Source: Tritonibacter multivorans (GTDB taxonomy: Bacteria; Pseudomonadota; Alphaproteobacteria; Rhodobacterales; Rhodobacteraceae). Taken from it: a DNA stretch of 64,000 bases. A program made the position numbers and the translations under genes. Positions 18,789-28,175 of this stretch are shown in pieces (positions within the stretch are counted from its first letter, which is position 1; each line of letters starts with the position of its first letter). The notes under the pieces were generated by a model. It had not been told where the DNA came from. It worked only from the letters and a program-made list of their open reading frames with translations, and did not search any database. The stretch is from the NCBI RefSeq assembly GCF_001458415.1, contig NZ_CYSD01000020.1:62001-126000 (forward strand). Reading direction: 5' to 3'.

Positions 18789-19985
18789 ATGAAGGCAGTC
18801 ACCATTCAAACCGATCAATCGGAAACAGATCAGGCGCTGGCGGATCTGGAAGCGCAGCTTCGCACTGTGCCGGGACAGCCGGACATGGCTTTTGTGTTCT
18901 ACGGCTGTGATCACGATGCAGATCTGCTGAACAGCTGGTTTCAAAGGCACCTGCCGGAGGTGCCGGTGATGGGGGGCTCTTCGTCTGGCGGCATGATGGG
19001 CGCACAGGCAATGGGCGGCGTTCATTCGATTGGTGTGATGCTGTTTTTTGACCCGGACGGGGATTTTGGCACCGGTGCAGCGGACAAGGGCGGCGACCCT
19101 GCAGTGGCGGCGCTGTCTGCGCTGGATCAGGCGCTTATCGATGCCGATTGCGAGGGGTTGTTGCCGGATTTGATCTGGGTCTATCAGTCACCCGGCGCGG
19201 AAGAGGCGGTGATTGACGCCCTGGTCGAACGGGTGGGGGCTGACTGCCCGATCTTTGGCGGCAGCGCGGCCGATAATGATGTGTCCGGCGCCTGGAGCCA
19301 GATCGCCGCGGGGCAGGTGCTGACCAATGGTGTTGCGGTTGGTGTTTTCTTCCCGTCAGGGGAAATCGGGTTTTCGTTCCAAGGCGGTTATGAGCCGACG
19401 GGTCAGAAGGGCGTCATTGAAACCGGAGCGGGCAATGGATCTGACCCGGCGCGTTTGATTGCACAGATTGACGGGCAATCTGCGGCGCGGCTCTATAATG
19501 ACTGGACAGACGGGGCGATTGCGGCCCCGCTGGCCACGGGCGGCAGCGTCCTTGCCGAGACCACGATGTATCCGCTCGGGGTCGAAATGGGACTGGTCAA
19601 TGGGGTGCAGCAATACAAGCTGGTGCATCCTGAAACGGTCACAGACGGCGGTGCGCTGACCCTTTTTGCCAATCTGGAAAACGGCACCGAGGTGCATTGC
19701 ATGACGGGCGAAAGAGACAAGCTAACCACGCGGGCCGGGCGCGTGGTGGCGCAGGCGGCCGCGAACCTGACTTGCGACAGGCCGACGGCGGCTCTGATCG
19801 TCTATTGTGGTGGCTGTCGTCTTGCCGTGGGAGAGGCCGTTTCGGATGTGCATGATGCCGTCGCAGAAGCGCTGCCGTCACAAACCGCGTTCCTTGGCAC
19901 GTTTACCTTTGGCGAACAGGGAATGTTGGTGAATCGGAACCTGCATGCCAACCTCATGATCTCGGCCGTTGTCTTCGGCGGCTAA
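18789..19985 (+). CDS. FIST-domain sensory protein (NosP-like candidate)
   Basis: 398 residues with FIST_N (about 25-215) followed by FIST_C (about 220-375). Marks are VPVMGGSSSGGMMG, CPIFGGSAADND, FLGTFTFGEQG and the closing HANLMISAVVFGG. There is no signal peptide or membrane segment. FIST proteins are cytosolic ligand sensors; the NosP group binds haem and nitric oxide and is encoded beside kinases or cyclic-di-GMP enzymes. The GGDEF/EAL gene follows after 17 bp, so the pair is probably one sensor-output unit. Several His residues could ligate haem, but none can be assigned from sequence alone. Confidence 0.85.
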   Translation: MKAVTIQTDQSETDQALADLEAQLRTVPGQPDMAFVFYGCDHDADLLNSWFQRHLPEVPVMGGSSSGGMMGAQAMGGVHSIGVMLFFDPDGDFGTGAADKGGDPAVAALSALDQALIDADCEGLLPDLIWVYQSPGAEEAVIDALVERVGADCPIFGGSAADNDVSGAWSQIAAGQVLTNGVAVGVFFPSGEIGFSFQGGYEPTGQKGVIETGAGNGSDPARLIAQIDGQSAARLYNDWTDGAIAAPLATGGSVLAETTMYPLGVEMGLVNGVQQYKLVHPETVTDGGALTLFANLENGTEVHCMTGERDKLTTRAGRVVAQAAANLTCDRPTAALIVYCGGCRLAVGEAVSDVHDAVAEALPSQTAFLGTFTFGEQGMLVNRNLHANLMISAVVFGG

Positions 19986-20002
19986 TCTAGGGAGCGCGCT
20001 GG

Positions 20003-21910
20003 ATGCAGTCCGTCGAGGAACTTCGCGACATCCTTTCGCAATTGCAGGAAGAACTGAAAAGCCGGCGCGAGCAGGCGGCCCAGTCGGAGCTGCTGTTGTC
20101 CGGTATTGAGAGCCTCTTGTCGACCGAGGCGGGGTCAGACCCTTTTGCCATTGCCTTCCAGTCGCTTGGTTGCATTTTGCAACATGACGATGCCCTGGCC
20201 CTGGTGGCCGAGCGGCGGACCGAGGCAAGAGGCAAGTCCGGTGACGATCTTCTGTGTGTGTCGGCCACCCAAAAGTCGGCTCTGGGGCGTCGGGTTCAGC
20301 CCGACAAAATCTTGAAAAAGGTGCTTGCGGGGCGCGTTGCGTCGGGTTTGGCGGGGGCGGCCAGTCCGATTGTGACGGGCGAAGATCGGGCCGCGCTGTA
20401 CCTGCCCATCAATTTTGGGGAAACGCGCGGGATCGTCGTGCTGTGGCGCAATGCAGACAAAGATGGGTTTGGTCGTCAGGACATTGCCTTGGGGCGCCGG
20501 TTTGCGCCCCTGACCAATCAGGCCCTCTCTATGCGCGATCGTGCGCGCACCGAGGAAACCAACCGCATGTTGCGTGTCCAGTCACGGGAACTGGAAAAAC
20601 AGGCGCATTTCGACACGCTGACCGGGCTGCCCAACCGGATCAAGATCGACATGATCTTGGAGGACGCGATTGCCAATGGTGGGGCCGACGACCGGTTTGC
20701 CCTGGCGTTTTTGGATGTGAACAAGTTCAAACGGGTCAATGACTACTACGGGCACGAAATCGGCGATGCATTGTTGCTGTCGGTGGCCGAGCGGCTCAAT
20801 ACGCATTTGGGCGAGGGCGATGTCGCAGCCCGGATCAGCGGGGATGAGTTTCTGCTGCTGATCCGCTCGGTTCCGGATCGCGCTGAACTGGGGTTTTTCA
20901 TCGACCATCTGGCCGAGGTTCTGAGCAACACTCACAGCCTCAGGGGGTTTTTGATCGACGCCTCTTCGGCAATCGGCGTCAGCAGGTTTCCCGAAGATGG
21001 CACCGATCAAGTGCAGCTGCGCCGGGCGGCGGATATGGCAATGTATCGCTCCAAAGCATCTGGTGGCGCTTTGCCGGTGATTTTTGACGCTGGTATGGCC
21101 CATGAGCTGACGGCAAAAATGGAGCTGGAGACGCGGCTGCACGACGCGATTGAGCGCGAAGATTTCGTCCCCTTTTTCCAGCCCAAGATCGACATTCGAA
21201 ATGGGGCGCTGCATGGGTTTGAAGTGCTGCTGCGCTGGCGCACCGGGGAGGCCGAATATACGGCCCCCGGCGCGTTCCTCTCAACAGCCGAGGAACAGGG
21301 ATTGCTGGACAGGATCATGTTTCAGGCGGTGCGCAAATTGGTGGATGACCTGCCGTTGCTGACCGGCCGTTTCGGCCGAAAGGTCAAGCTGTCGATCAAT
21401 GTGACCCCGACGCAATTGAAGGACCGCGAGTTTATGAAACGGCTTTTGGCGTTGCTGTCATCGGCAGAACTGCGCGGGCGCTTGGTTCTTGAAATCACCG
21501 AAGACGAAGCTTTGGATGTGGAGCTGTTTCGCACCCATATTCAACCCGAACTGGCACGGAACGAGATTTTGGTCTCCATTGATGATTTTGGAACCGGATA
21601 CTCCAATCTGGCGCAGCTGGCCGCCCTGGAGGCCTATGAGCTGAAAATCGATCGTGCTTTGATCGCTGGGATCCACCGTGATCCGGCCAAACAGCAGATC
21701 GTGTCGATGATCTGCGCGATTGCGAGGAATGCAGGAGAGAAAACCGTTGCGGAGGGCGTTGAAGATCCGGAGGACCTGGATTTCCTGCGCCACCATACGG
21801 CGGTGGACATGGTGCAGGGCTATATTTTTGCGCGGCCCATGCCCCTGGCGGACCTGCTGGTCTACAGGTTTCCGGATGCCGCTTGGGACAAACCCGCGCA
21901 CTCCGCCTAG
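20003..21910 (+). CDS. Cytosolic GGDEF/EAL cyclic-di-GMP protein
   Basis: 635 residues. An N-terminal coiled coil (1-35) leads to a GAF-like region (about 45-175), a second short coiled coil, GGDEF (about 200-355) and EAL (about 375-620). The cyclase signature is RISGDEF (Ser for the first Gly) and there is no RxxD inhibitory site in place. The EAL domain reads EVL, keeping the catalytic Glu, and the other metal and catalytic marks are present: SINVTPTQL, LEITEDE, DDFGTGYSN, LKID, AEGVED, QGY. I predict an active phosphodiesterase and a doubtful cyclase. It is co-transcribed with the FIST sensor. Its stop codon overlaps that of the convergent GGDEF/EAL gene in a shared CTAG. Confidence 0.92.
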   Translation: MQSVEELRDILSQLQEELKSRREQAAQSELLLSGIESLLSTEAGSDPFAIAFQSLGCILQHDDALALVAERRTEARGKSGDDLLCVSATQKSALGRRVQPDKILKKVLAGRVASGLAGAASPIVTGEDRAALYLPINFGETRGIVVLWRNADKDGFGRQDIALGRRFAPLTNQALSMRDRARTEETNRMLRVQSRELEKQAHFDTLTGLPNRIKIDMILEDAIANGGADDRFALAFLDVNKFKRVNDYYGHEIGDALLLSVAERLNTHLGEGDVAARISGDEFLLLIRSVPDRAELGFFIDHLAEVLSNTHSLRGFLIDASSAIGVSRFPEDGTDQVQLRRAADMAMYRSKASGGALPVIFDAGMAHELTAKMELETRLHDAIEREDFVPFFQPKIDIRNGALHGFEVLLRWRTGEAEYTAPGAFLSTAEEQGLLDRIMFQAVRKLVDDLPLLTGRFGRKVKLSINVTPTQLKDREFMKRLLALLSSAELRGRLVLEITEDEALDVELFRTHIQPELARNEILVSIDDFGTGYSNLAQLAALEAYELKIDRALIAGIHRDPAKQQIVSMICAIARNAGEKTVAEGVEDPEDLDFLRHHTAVDMVQGYIFARPMPLADLLVYRFPDAAWDKPAHSA

Positions 21911-23991
21911 CCGGCAGAGGACTGACGTGCGGTGCCATGCACGTCAGCAACCTCGCCGCGGCGCAAGACGGATTTCAGGGATTCGGCGTCCATAGGGCGG
22001 AAATAGCGAAAGCCCTGCAGCATGGTGCACCCAAGGCTGCGCACCAGTTCGGCCTGTTCATCGGTTTCAACCCCTTCGCACACGGTTTCGATTCCGAAGG
22101 TTTTGGCAATGCCAAGCATGGATTCAATCAAGGCGCGCTCTTTGCGGGAATGGGGGGCGGCGGCGACGAACCGCCGGTCGATTTTCATCACATCCGGCGA
22201 CACCCGCAGCAAACCTGCAAGCGAAGAATGTCCGGTGCCGAAATCGTCAATGTGAATGCCAACGCCCAGTTCGCGCAATTCGTCGATGCGCCATATGACA
22301 CGTTCGCCAAGATCATCCAGGTAAGCCGATTCCAGAAGTTCCACCACCAGGCGAACGGGGCTGTCCTGCATCGATTTCACCACCTCCATCAGATCGGTTT
22401 CCATCAGCCGTTCGACAGAGACATTGACCGCAAGATGCGGCAACTCAGGCAGGTCTGCGACCTCCAAAATGACCTCTATTGCTTGGGTCAGAATGGTCCG
22501 GTCGATAAAACGCATCAGCTTGAGTTCTTTTGCCAGCGCGAGGAAATGATCGGGGCCGACAAGGCCGCGGACGGGATGCTGCCAGCGCGACAGGACCTCG
22601 ATCCCGCGGATCTTGCCGGTTTGCGCATCGACGATCGGTTGGAAAAAGGGAACAAACTCTGCGCGTTCCAAACCCTGTTGAATTTGGTCGGTCAAGTCCT
22701 TGCGTTCGATGACGGCGCGGCGCTGGGCTTCGTCAAATTCGATCCACTGGTTTTTGCCGTTTCCCTTCGCCTTATAAAGCGCAATATCCGCCTGAACGAG
22801 GGTCTCCAAAAGATCGCGATTGTTCCTGTCGTGATAGGCAATCCCGATGGAACAGCCGACGCGGACGGTTTGCCCTTCGAATTCGCTGGGCGCGCGCAGG
22901 GCCGGAATCAGCGCGTCCGCCAGCTGTTTGGCCGAGGCCGCAACATCGGTGTCTGCGACAAGAACGGCGACAAATTCATCCCCACCGATGCGTGCAATGC
23001 CCCGGCAGGCCCCGCCCACCGCGCGCAGTCGCGTGGCCACAACCCAAAGCACATGATCGCCTGCTTTGTGGCCCAAGGTGTCATTGATCTGTTTGAACCC
23101 ATCAAGATCCATATGCAGCAGGGCCACCCGGCGTGGCGTATCGAGCCTGTTTTCCCGATCCAGTTCCTCAAATAGGTTCATCAAGGCCCGGCGGTTCGGC
23201 AGGCCTGTCAGCTCATCAAGGACCGCCTGTTTGGCAATGCGTCGGCTGGCCTCTGCCTCGGCCTCAACAGAGATCAAAGTCCTGGCGTTCTTTTTCAGGA
23301 AGGCGACCGCTGTGGCCAGTCGCCCGACCTCGTCTTCGCGGGATAGAAACGGCACGTCACGGTCCAGATCCCCGCCGGTGACGTCATCGATCACCTGCGT
23401 GATGTCGTGCAAGGGGCGGATCACGCTGCGCAGCACAAAGGCAATCATCAGCCCCAGCAGGCTGAAGCTGATCACCTGCAGCAAAACGGTCTCGCGGCGG
23501 GTGGTCTGCAACAGGGCCTGGGTCGGCGCAATAGAGAAGCCCGTGACCAAAACGCCGATCTGATTGGTGTCGTTATAGACAATGGTCTGTTTGAACAGCA
23601 CGCTGCCGCCAAGTTCCAGAACCGGGCTTTCGCCGGACGCGGCGAAGGTGTTGGCAATACGGGACAGATCCGCGTCGGTGGCGAGGGCCGGGGTTTCGGC
23701 AAAAGGCATATCGTCGGCAAGGATCAGGCCAAATGTGAACCCCTCGATATGGGCGAAACCCGTCATGATTTCGCGGGCCTGTTCGCTGTCAAAGGTCCAG
23801 ACAGCCTTGGCCACCGCGTCGGCGATCACAACAGTGGTTTCTTCACCGCGCAAATAAAAACTGCTTTCGATTTCAGTTTGGAAGCGGGCCAGCCAGCTGC
23901 CTGTGTTTGCTGCGGCAACGGCAATCAGGCCCAGCATGCAGGGCACGATCAAACGCCAAAGCAATGATCCACGAAACGTCCGGATTGGCAT
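21907..23991 (-). CDS. Membrane GGDEF/EAL cyclic-di-GMP protein with HAMP
   Basis: Start placed at MPIRTFRGSLLWRL (GGGGGC upstream), giving about 694 residues; an upstream ATG at 24099 would add 36 residues before the membrane helix and is less likely. Two membrane helices (about 10-30 and 165-190) enclose a periplasmic sensor. HAMP follows, then GGDEF with intact IGGDEF and EAL as EVL with NVSVERL, VELLES, DDFGTGHSS, MKID, CEGVET and LQGF. Both enzyme halves look competent. Convergent with the FIST-linked GGDEF/EAL gene; the two stops share CTAG. Confidence 0.9.
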   Translation of the reverse strand: MPIRTFRGSLLWRLIVPCMLGLIAVAAANTGSWLARFQTEIESSFYLRGEETTVVIADAVAKAVWTFDSEQAREIMTGFAHIEGFTFGLILADDMPFAETPALATDADLSRIANTFAASGESPVLELGGSVLFKQTIVYNDTNQIGVLVTGFSIAPTQALLQTTRRETVLLQVISFSLLGLMIAFVLRSVIRPLHDITQVIDDVTGGDLDRDVPFLSREDEVGRLATAVAFLKKNARTLISVEAEAEASRRIAKQAVLDELTGLPNRRALMNLFEELDRENRLDTPRRVALLHMDLDGFKQINDTLGHKAGDHVLWVVATRLRAVGGACRGIARIGGDEFVAVLVADTDVAASAKQLADALIPALRAPSEFEGQTVRVGCSIGIAYHDRNNRDLLETLVQADIALYKAKGNGKNQWIEFDEAQRRAVIERKDLTDQIQQGLERAEFVPFFQPIVDAQTGKIRGIEVLSRWQHPVRGLVGPDHFLALAKELKLMRFIDRTILTQAIEVILEVADLPELPHLAVNVSVERLMETDLMEVVKSMQDSPVRLVVELLESAYLDDLGERVIWRIDELRELGVGIHIDDFGTGHSSLAGLLRVSPDVMKIDRRFVAAAPHSRKERALIESMLGIAKTFGIETVCEGVETDEQAELVRSLGCTMLQGFRYFRPMDAESLKSVLRRGEVADVHGTARQSSAG

Positions 23992-24415
23992 TACGCCCCC
24001 AGTCTCGCATCGCAGGATGCAGATCTGTCGGGCGGGACCGAGGGGGCGGATGCACCCCAAAGGAGGAGGGGCCGAAGCACATCCATGGGCAACCTTCACA
24101 ATTTAACACACAGGTTTCAGCCTAGTCGCTCCGGGTTTCGAAGCCCTTAAAACGCCTGCCCAACGGCTTCGAATTCGTCGGATGCAGGCGCAAGGACCAA
24201 CGATGTCGCCTGACACTGGCCTGCAGAACCGATCCGGCAGAAAACCATGACATCGGTCTGTTCAGGCCGTGTTGGGCGCAGTGGACGACCTGGCGGCGGG
24301 GGTGTTTTCCCCATGCTGACCTTTCGACAGGACTTGGTCTGCGGGCGATGATTTAACCGTTTGCTTTGCCATTTTACGGTCAGATTGCTACTCTGTCCGG
24401 CAGGAGTGTTTCGAG
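23992..24415. other. Noncoding gap upstream of the SiaABC-cyclase operon
   Basis: About 420 bp between divergent genes, expected to hold the promoters of both the membrane GGDEF/EAL gene and the sensory operon. I see no RNA gene, repeat or assured promoter. Confidence 0.4.
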
Positions 24416-25192
24416 TTGTTTGTTTCGCGTATCCAAATTACAGCGGCCGTGCTGGCCGTTCTGCCTAGTGTTGCACCGGCTGAAGAGGCGCCGGTGGACC
24501 TTGTTGTGTCCACTTTGGAATGGCCCCCCTATACCGGATCGCACCTGCCCGGTGAGGGTGCCGCGAGCGAAGTCTTGCGGGCGGCGATTGCAGCAGAGAC
24601 CCCCGAGGCGGAGGTGGAAATCCGGTTTCTTCCCTGGAACCGTGCGGTGGCTTTGGCGCGGGATTCAGAGGCGGTTCACGCCTATTTCCCCGGCTACGAC
24701 TGCACCCATGAAGAGGGGTTTGTATCTTCTGCCCCGTTTGGGGCCAGTGTCCTTGGCTTTGCCGAACCCAGACCACACCCTTTGAACTGGCGTGTGCTGG
24801 AAGATCTTAGCGGGTTACCGCTCAAATTCGGCACTGTCCTTGGTTATCGCAATACAAAAGCCTTCGACGACATGGTGGCGCAGGGAGCGCTGCAGGTGCT
24901 GTCTGCGAAGGATGATGTCACCAATCTGCGCCGCCTGCTGGCCGGGCGCGTGGATGCCGTCGTGATTGACCAGCGGGTGATGCGGTATTTGGTGCGCACG
25001 GAACCCAGCCTGTGGGCCCAGAAAATCCGGATTGGTTTCAACGCAAAACCCTTGGCCGAGCAACCCCTGCACGTCTGCTTCAAAGACGATGCCAAGGGAC
25101 GGGAATTGCGCGATCGTTTTGATCGCGGCTTGGCCTCACTCGACCAGAAAGGAGCGATGATCGACGCCTATATCCAACGCGAATTCCAATAA
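24416..25192 (+). CDS. Periplasmic solute-binding protein, SBP family 3-like (first copy)
   Basis: 258 residues from a TTG start with AGGAG nine bases upstream; no suitable ATG precedes the signal peptide. The Sec signal is short (ITAAVLAVLPSVAPAEE). The mature fold resembles polar amino acid binding proteins: LEWPPYTGSHLPGEGAASEV, then FLPWNRAVALA, VLGYRNTKAF and RLLAGRVDAVVIDQRV. No ABC permease or ATPase is nearby. A similar protein and a SiaA-like phosphatase follow, so a ligand-presenting role for the membrane sensor is my inference. Confidence 0.82.
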   Translation: MFVSRIQITAAVLAVLPSVAPAEEAPVDLVVSTLEWPPYTGSHLPGEGAASEVLRAAIAAETPEAEVEIRFLPWNRAVALARDSEAVHAYFPGYDCTHEEGFVSSAPFGASVLGFAEPRPHPLNWRVLEDLSGLPLKFGTVLGYRNTKAFDDMVAQGALQVLSAKDDVTNLRRLLAGRVDAVVIDQRVMRYLVRTEPSLWAQKIRIGFNAKPLAEQPLHVCFKDDAKGRELRDRFDRGLASLDQKGAMIDAYIQREFQ

Positions 25193-25238
25193 GACCTCGC
25201 GGGCCTAGGTCACGCAGAGGCGAGAGGAGGGAAAGACA

Positions 25239-25985
25239 ATGCGCAAGATCCGTTTGGTGATTGCACTCAGTGTCGCGCCTTTTGTGATCCCGTTTTGGGC
25301 GGCAGCCGAAGGGGTTACGGTGTTGACGGGGAACGACTATCCGCCGTTTGCAGATGAAACATTGCCCGAAGGGGGGCTGGCCACCGAAGTGGTGCGCCGC
25401 GCGTTTCTTCAGATGTCAGAGCCAGTGGAAATCCTGTTTCGCCCGTGGGAACGCGGAATGGTGGAAACGCAGGCTGGCAAATATCTGGCAACCTTTCCCT
25501 GGAGCTACAACGCAGAGCGGGAAAAGACGCTGGCCTACTCCGAGCCGCTTTATACCTTCAGCCAGTATTTCTTTACCCGCGCTGAGGCGCCGTTCCGGGG
25601 GATAACCGAAGCCGACCTGCAGGGCGCGCGGCTGTGTCTGGCGCTGAGCTATAACACCTCTGGGCTTGAGCAATTGGTGGAGGCCGGGGTGATAACCCTT
25701 GTGCGGCCGCAGACGCTGTCAAATTGCTTTCAGATGATTGCTGCAAACCGTGCCGATGTGGTGCGGGTCAATGACCGGATCGGCTGGACCACAGTGGACA
25801 ATCTTGGTCTGGAGCGCAGCGCCTTTCGTATGATCGAAGAGCCCGTGCGCACCTCTGTCCAGCATGTTCTGTTCAGCCGGGCCCATCCCGAAACCGAGCG
25901 ACTGTTGGCCGGGTTCAACGCGGCGTTGGAGGCCCTGAAGGCCAGTGGTGCCATCGACGAGGTCATGTCCAAGCATCTGAAATAA
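25239..25985 (+). CDS. Periplasmic solute-binding protein, SBP family 3-like (second copy)
   Basis: 248 residues. Signal peptide to about residue 23 (FVIPFWAAAEG). The mature start VLTGNDYPPFADETLPEGG and the motif FRPWERGMVETQ align with the same elements in the preceding gene, so the two are distant paralogues arising by duplication. GAGAGGAGG lies before the ATG. The gap to the SiaA-like gene is 22 bp. The ligand is unknown. Confidence 0.84.
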   Translation: MRKIRLVIALSVAPFVIPFWAAAEGVTVLTGNDYPPFADETLPEGGLATEVVRRAFLQMSEPVEILFRPWERGMVETQAGKYLATFPWSYNAEREKTLAYSEPLYTFSQYFFTRAEAPFRGITEADLQGARLCLALSYNTSGLEQLVEAGVITLVRPQTLSNCFQMIAANRADVVRVNDRIGWTTVDNLGLERSAFRMIEEPVRTSVQHVLFSRAHPETERLLAGFNAALEALKASGAIDEVMSKHLK

Positions 25986-26007
25986 CAACCAAGGGAAGGG
26001 GGGCATT

Positions 26008-27609
26008 ATGGTCAGACCGATCCCCAAGGGATACCGCAAGAGCATCAGCACCGACTTCAGCCTCGCGCTGATGGCGGTGATCGCCACGCTGCTGATCGGC
26101 TTTGCAGTGGTTGCGGGGATTCTGGCGGTGGGCAAGGCAGAGCGGCGCTTGCAGGCCTCGCTGGCCTCTTACCAGGCGCTGGCCGGATCGGCGCTGGCCT
26201 CTTCGGTCTGGAATTTTGACACCCGCACCGTGCAGGGCTTTGTCGCGGCCCTGTTGCTCGACGAAGAGGTGGTGCTGGCCAGGGTGTCATCCGAAGGCAG
26301 CGTGCTGGCACAAGGGGGGCAAGACGCCTTGTTGGCGCGGCCGCTGGACGCGGTCTTGGCAGATACCAGCCTGCTGAGCGGCGGTCTGGATCTGGTGCAC
26401 GAGGGCGAAACCATTGGCCGCTTTACCATCGTGCTGAGCCGGGCAGGTATCCGCGAGAGCGCCTGGGCGCAGATCTGGCAGATTGCCACCGTCACCGTGT
26501 TGATCCTGATGGCCATCGCGGTGGTGTCCTTCATGGTGGCGGGGCATTTCGTGGCAAAACCCCTGCGGCGGTTGCAGGCGCTTGCGGCGCGGATCGCCGA
26601 GGGCAAACTTGACCGTCCGGTCGCGGCCTATCGCGATGACGAACTGGGCGCGTTGTCCGGCAGTCTGGAACGCATGCGCCGGTCTCTCAAGACGGTTCTG
26701 AATGACCTGCGCCATGCCAATGATGATCTGGCCGAAGCCAATCGCACATTGGAGGCCCGTGTCGAGGCGCGCACCGAAGAGCTGACGCAGGCCAATTCAG
26801 AACTGCAGGACGCCAATCGCATGATTGTGGACAGCATCCGCTATGCCAGCCGCATTCAAGACGCGGTCTTGCCCAGTCCCGAGGTGTTGGGCCGGGCCGT
26901 CGACAGCTATTTTCTGATGTGGGAACCCCGCGATCTGGTCGGTGGGGATTTTGTCTGGTTCCACAATGGCACGACGCAGGATGTGATCATTGTGGGGGAT
27001 TGCACCGGGCACGGCGTGCCGGGAGCCTTTATGACGCTGATCGCGGGCACGCTTCTGGACCGGATGTTCACCGCGCAACCGGACAGCGGCCCGGCAGAGG
27101 TTCTTGGAACCCTGAACTCTGGGTTGAAGCGCATCCTCAGTCAGGAAGAACCCACCTCCACGCCGCTGGCCACGGATATGACCGATGATGGCATGGACGC
27201 CGCCGTTTGCATGGTGGACCGGGCCGCGGGGCGGATGCGCTATGCGGGGGCACGCCTGTCGCTCTGGCGGTCCTGTGACGGCGAAATTGACGAGATCAAA
27301 GGCGATAAACTGGGGCTTGGCTACCGCCGCTCACCGATGGAGGCCCGCTTTACCGAACACGAGCTGTCTCTGGACCGGGCGCAGGCGTTTTACCTTGCCA
27401 CGGATGGGATCATTGATCAGGTCGGCGGCGCGCGGTCGCTGTCGTTCGGGCGCAAGCGGTTCCGGCGTGCGCTGGCCGCGCAGCACAACCGCGACATGGC
27501 CGCTCAGGGCGCGCATCTGCAGCAGATTTTCAAAGACTATCAGGGCGGCCAGATCCGCCGCGATGACGTGACGGTACTGGGGTTTTCGACAGCGGGAGCA
27601 GCGATGTGA
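26008..27609 (+). CDS. SiaA-like membrane PP2C/SpoIIE phosphatase with HAMP
   Basis: 533 residues. Membrane helices at about 18-41 and 158-179 enclose a periplasmic domain of about 115 residues. HAMP is at about 180-232, a coiled coil at about 233-275, and the SpoIIE-type PP2C phosphatase at about 290-527. Metal-binding acids sit in VGGDFVW (D314), VGDCTGHGVPGAF (D331), YLATDGIIDQ (D466) and RRDDVTVL (D519/D520). In Pseudomonas SiaA removes phosphate from SiaC in answer to an outside signal. Gene order and 4-bp overlap with the kinase gene support the same role. Confidence 0.9.
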   Translation: MVRPIPKGYRKSISTDFSLALMAVIATLLIGFAVVAGILAVGKAERRLQASLASYQALAGSALASSVWNFDTRTVQGFVAALLLDEEVVLARVSSEGSVLAQGGQDALLARPLDAVLADTSLLSGGLDLVHEGETIGRFTIVLSRAGIRESAWAQIWQIATVTVLILMAIAVVSFMVAGHFVAKPLRRLQALAARIAEGKLDRPVAAYRDDELGALSGSLERMRRSLKTVLNDLRHANDDLAEANRTLEARVEARTEELTQANSELQDANRMIVDSIRYASRIQDAVLPSPEVLGRAVDSYFLMWEPRDLVGGDFVWFHNGTTQDVIIVGDCTGHGVPGAFMTLIAGTLLDRMFTAQPDSGPAEVLGTLNSGLKRILSQEEPTSTPLATDMTDDGMDAAVCMVDRAAGRMRYAGARLSLWRSCDGEIDEIKGDKLGLGYRRSPMEARFTEHELSLDRAQAFYLATDGIIDQVGGARSLSFGRKRFRRALAAQHNRDMAAQGAHLQQIFKDYQGGQIRRDDVTVLGFSTAGAAM

Positions 27610-28175
27610 CAGACAATATGGGAATAGACGCAAAAGAGCTTTACCAGCTGCGCAGCTATCTGCGGGACCGGGGCATCCTGTTTGCCTATAGCGGCTATGT
27701 GACGGAAACCGTGCTCAGCGGTGTTGGCGAAGCGCTGCGCCAGAAACTGGCCCTAGAGGCCACGGACACAAAGACGGTGCGCAGTGTGTTCGCCATATTT
27801 GTGGAGCAGATGCAGAACATCATCCGCTATTCGGCCGAGACAGAGCACAAGGACGCAGGCAACGCGCGCGAGCTGCGCTATGGCGTGCTGACGGTGGCGC
27901 AGACCGGCGAGCGTTACGCGGTGCACGCAGGCAATGTCATCCATCGCGCCGATCAGCCACGGCTGGAAACCCGGCTGGCGGCTCTGGTGGCGATGGACCG
28001 CGATGCGTTGAAAAGCGCGTACAAAACCCAGCTGAAGGCCGGGCCCGAACCGGACAGCAAAGGCGCCAGTGTCGGGCTCATTGAAATCGCGCGCCGCGCC
28101 TCTGCCCCGTTGGGATATGGGTTCACGGCGGTGGATGAAGATCATGTGTTTTTTGCAATCGAGGCGCGGATATGA
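27606..28175 (+). CDS. SiaB-like protein kinase
   Basis: 189 residues of the SiaB family (GHKL-type ATPase fold). The N box is FVEQMQNIIRYS (E67, N71) and the glycine motif is SKGASVGLIEIARRAS (152-166). The family phosphorylates SiaC on a Ser/Thr, opposing SiaA. Overlaps of 4 bp with the genes on both sides show tight translational coupling. Confidence 0.88.
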   Translation: MTDNMGIDAKELYQLRSYLRDRGILFAYSGYVTETVLSGVGEALRQKLALEATDTKTVRSVFAIFVEQMQNIIRYSAETEHKDAGNARELRYGVLTVAQTGERYAVHAGNVIHRADQPRLETRLAALVAMDRDALKSAYKTQLKAGPEPDSKGASVGLIEIARRASAPLGYGFTAVDEDHVFFAIEARI

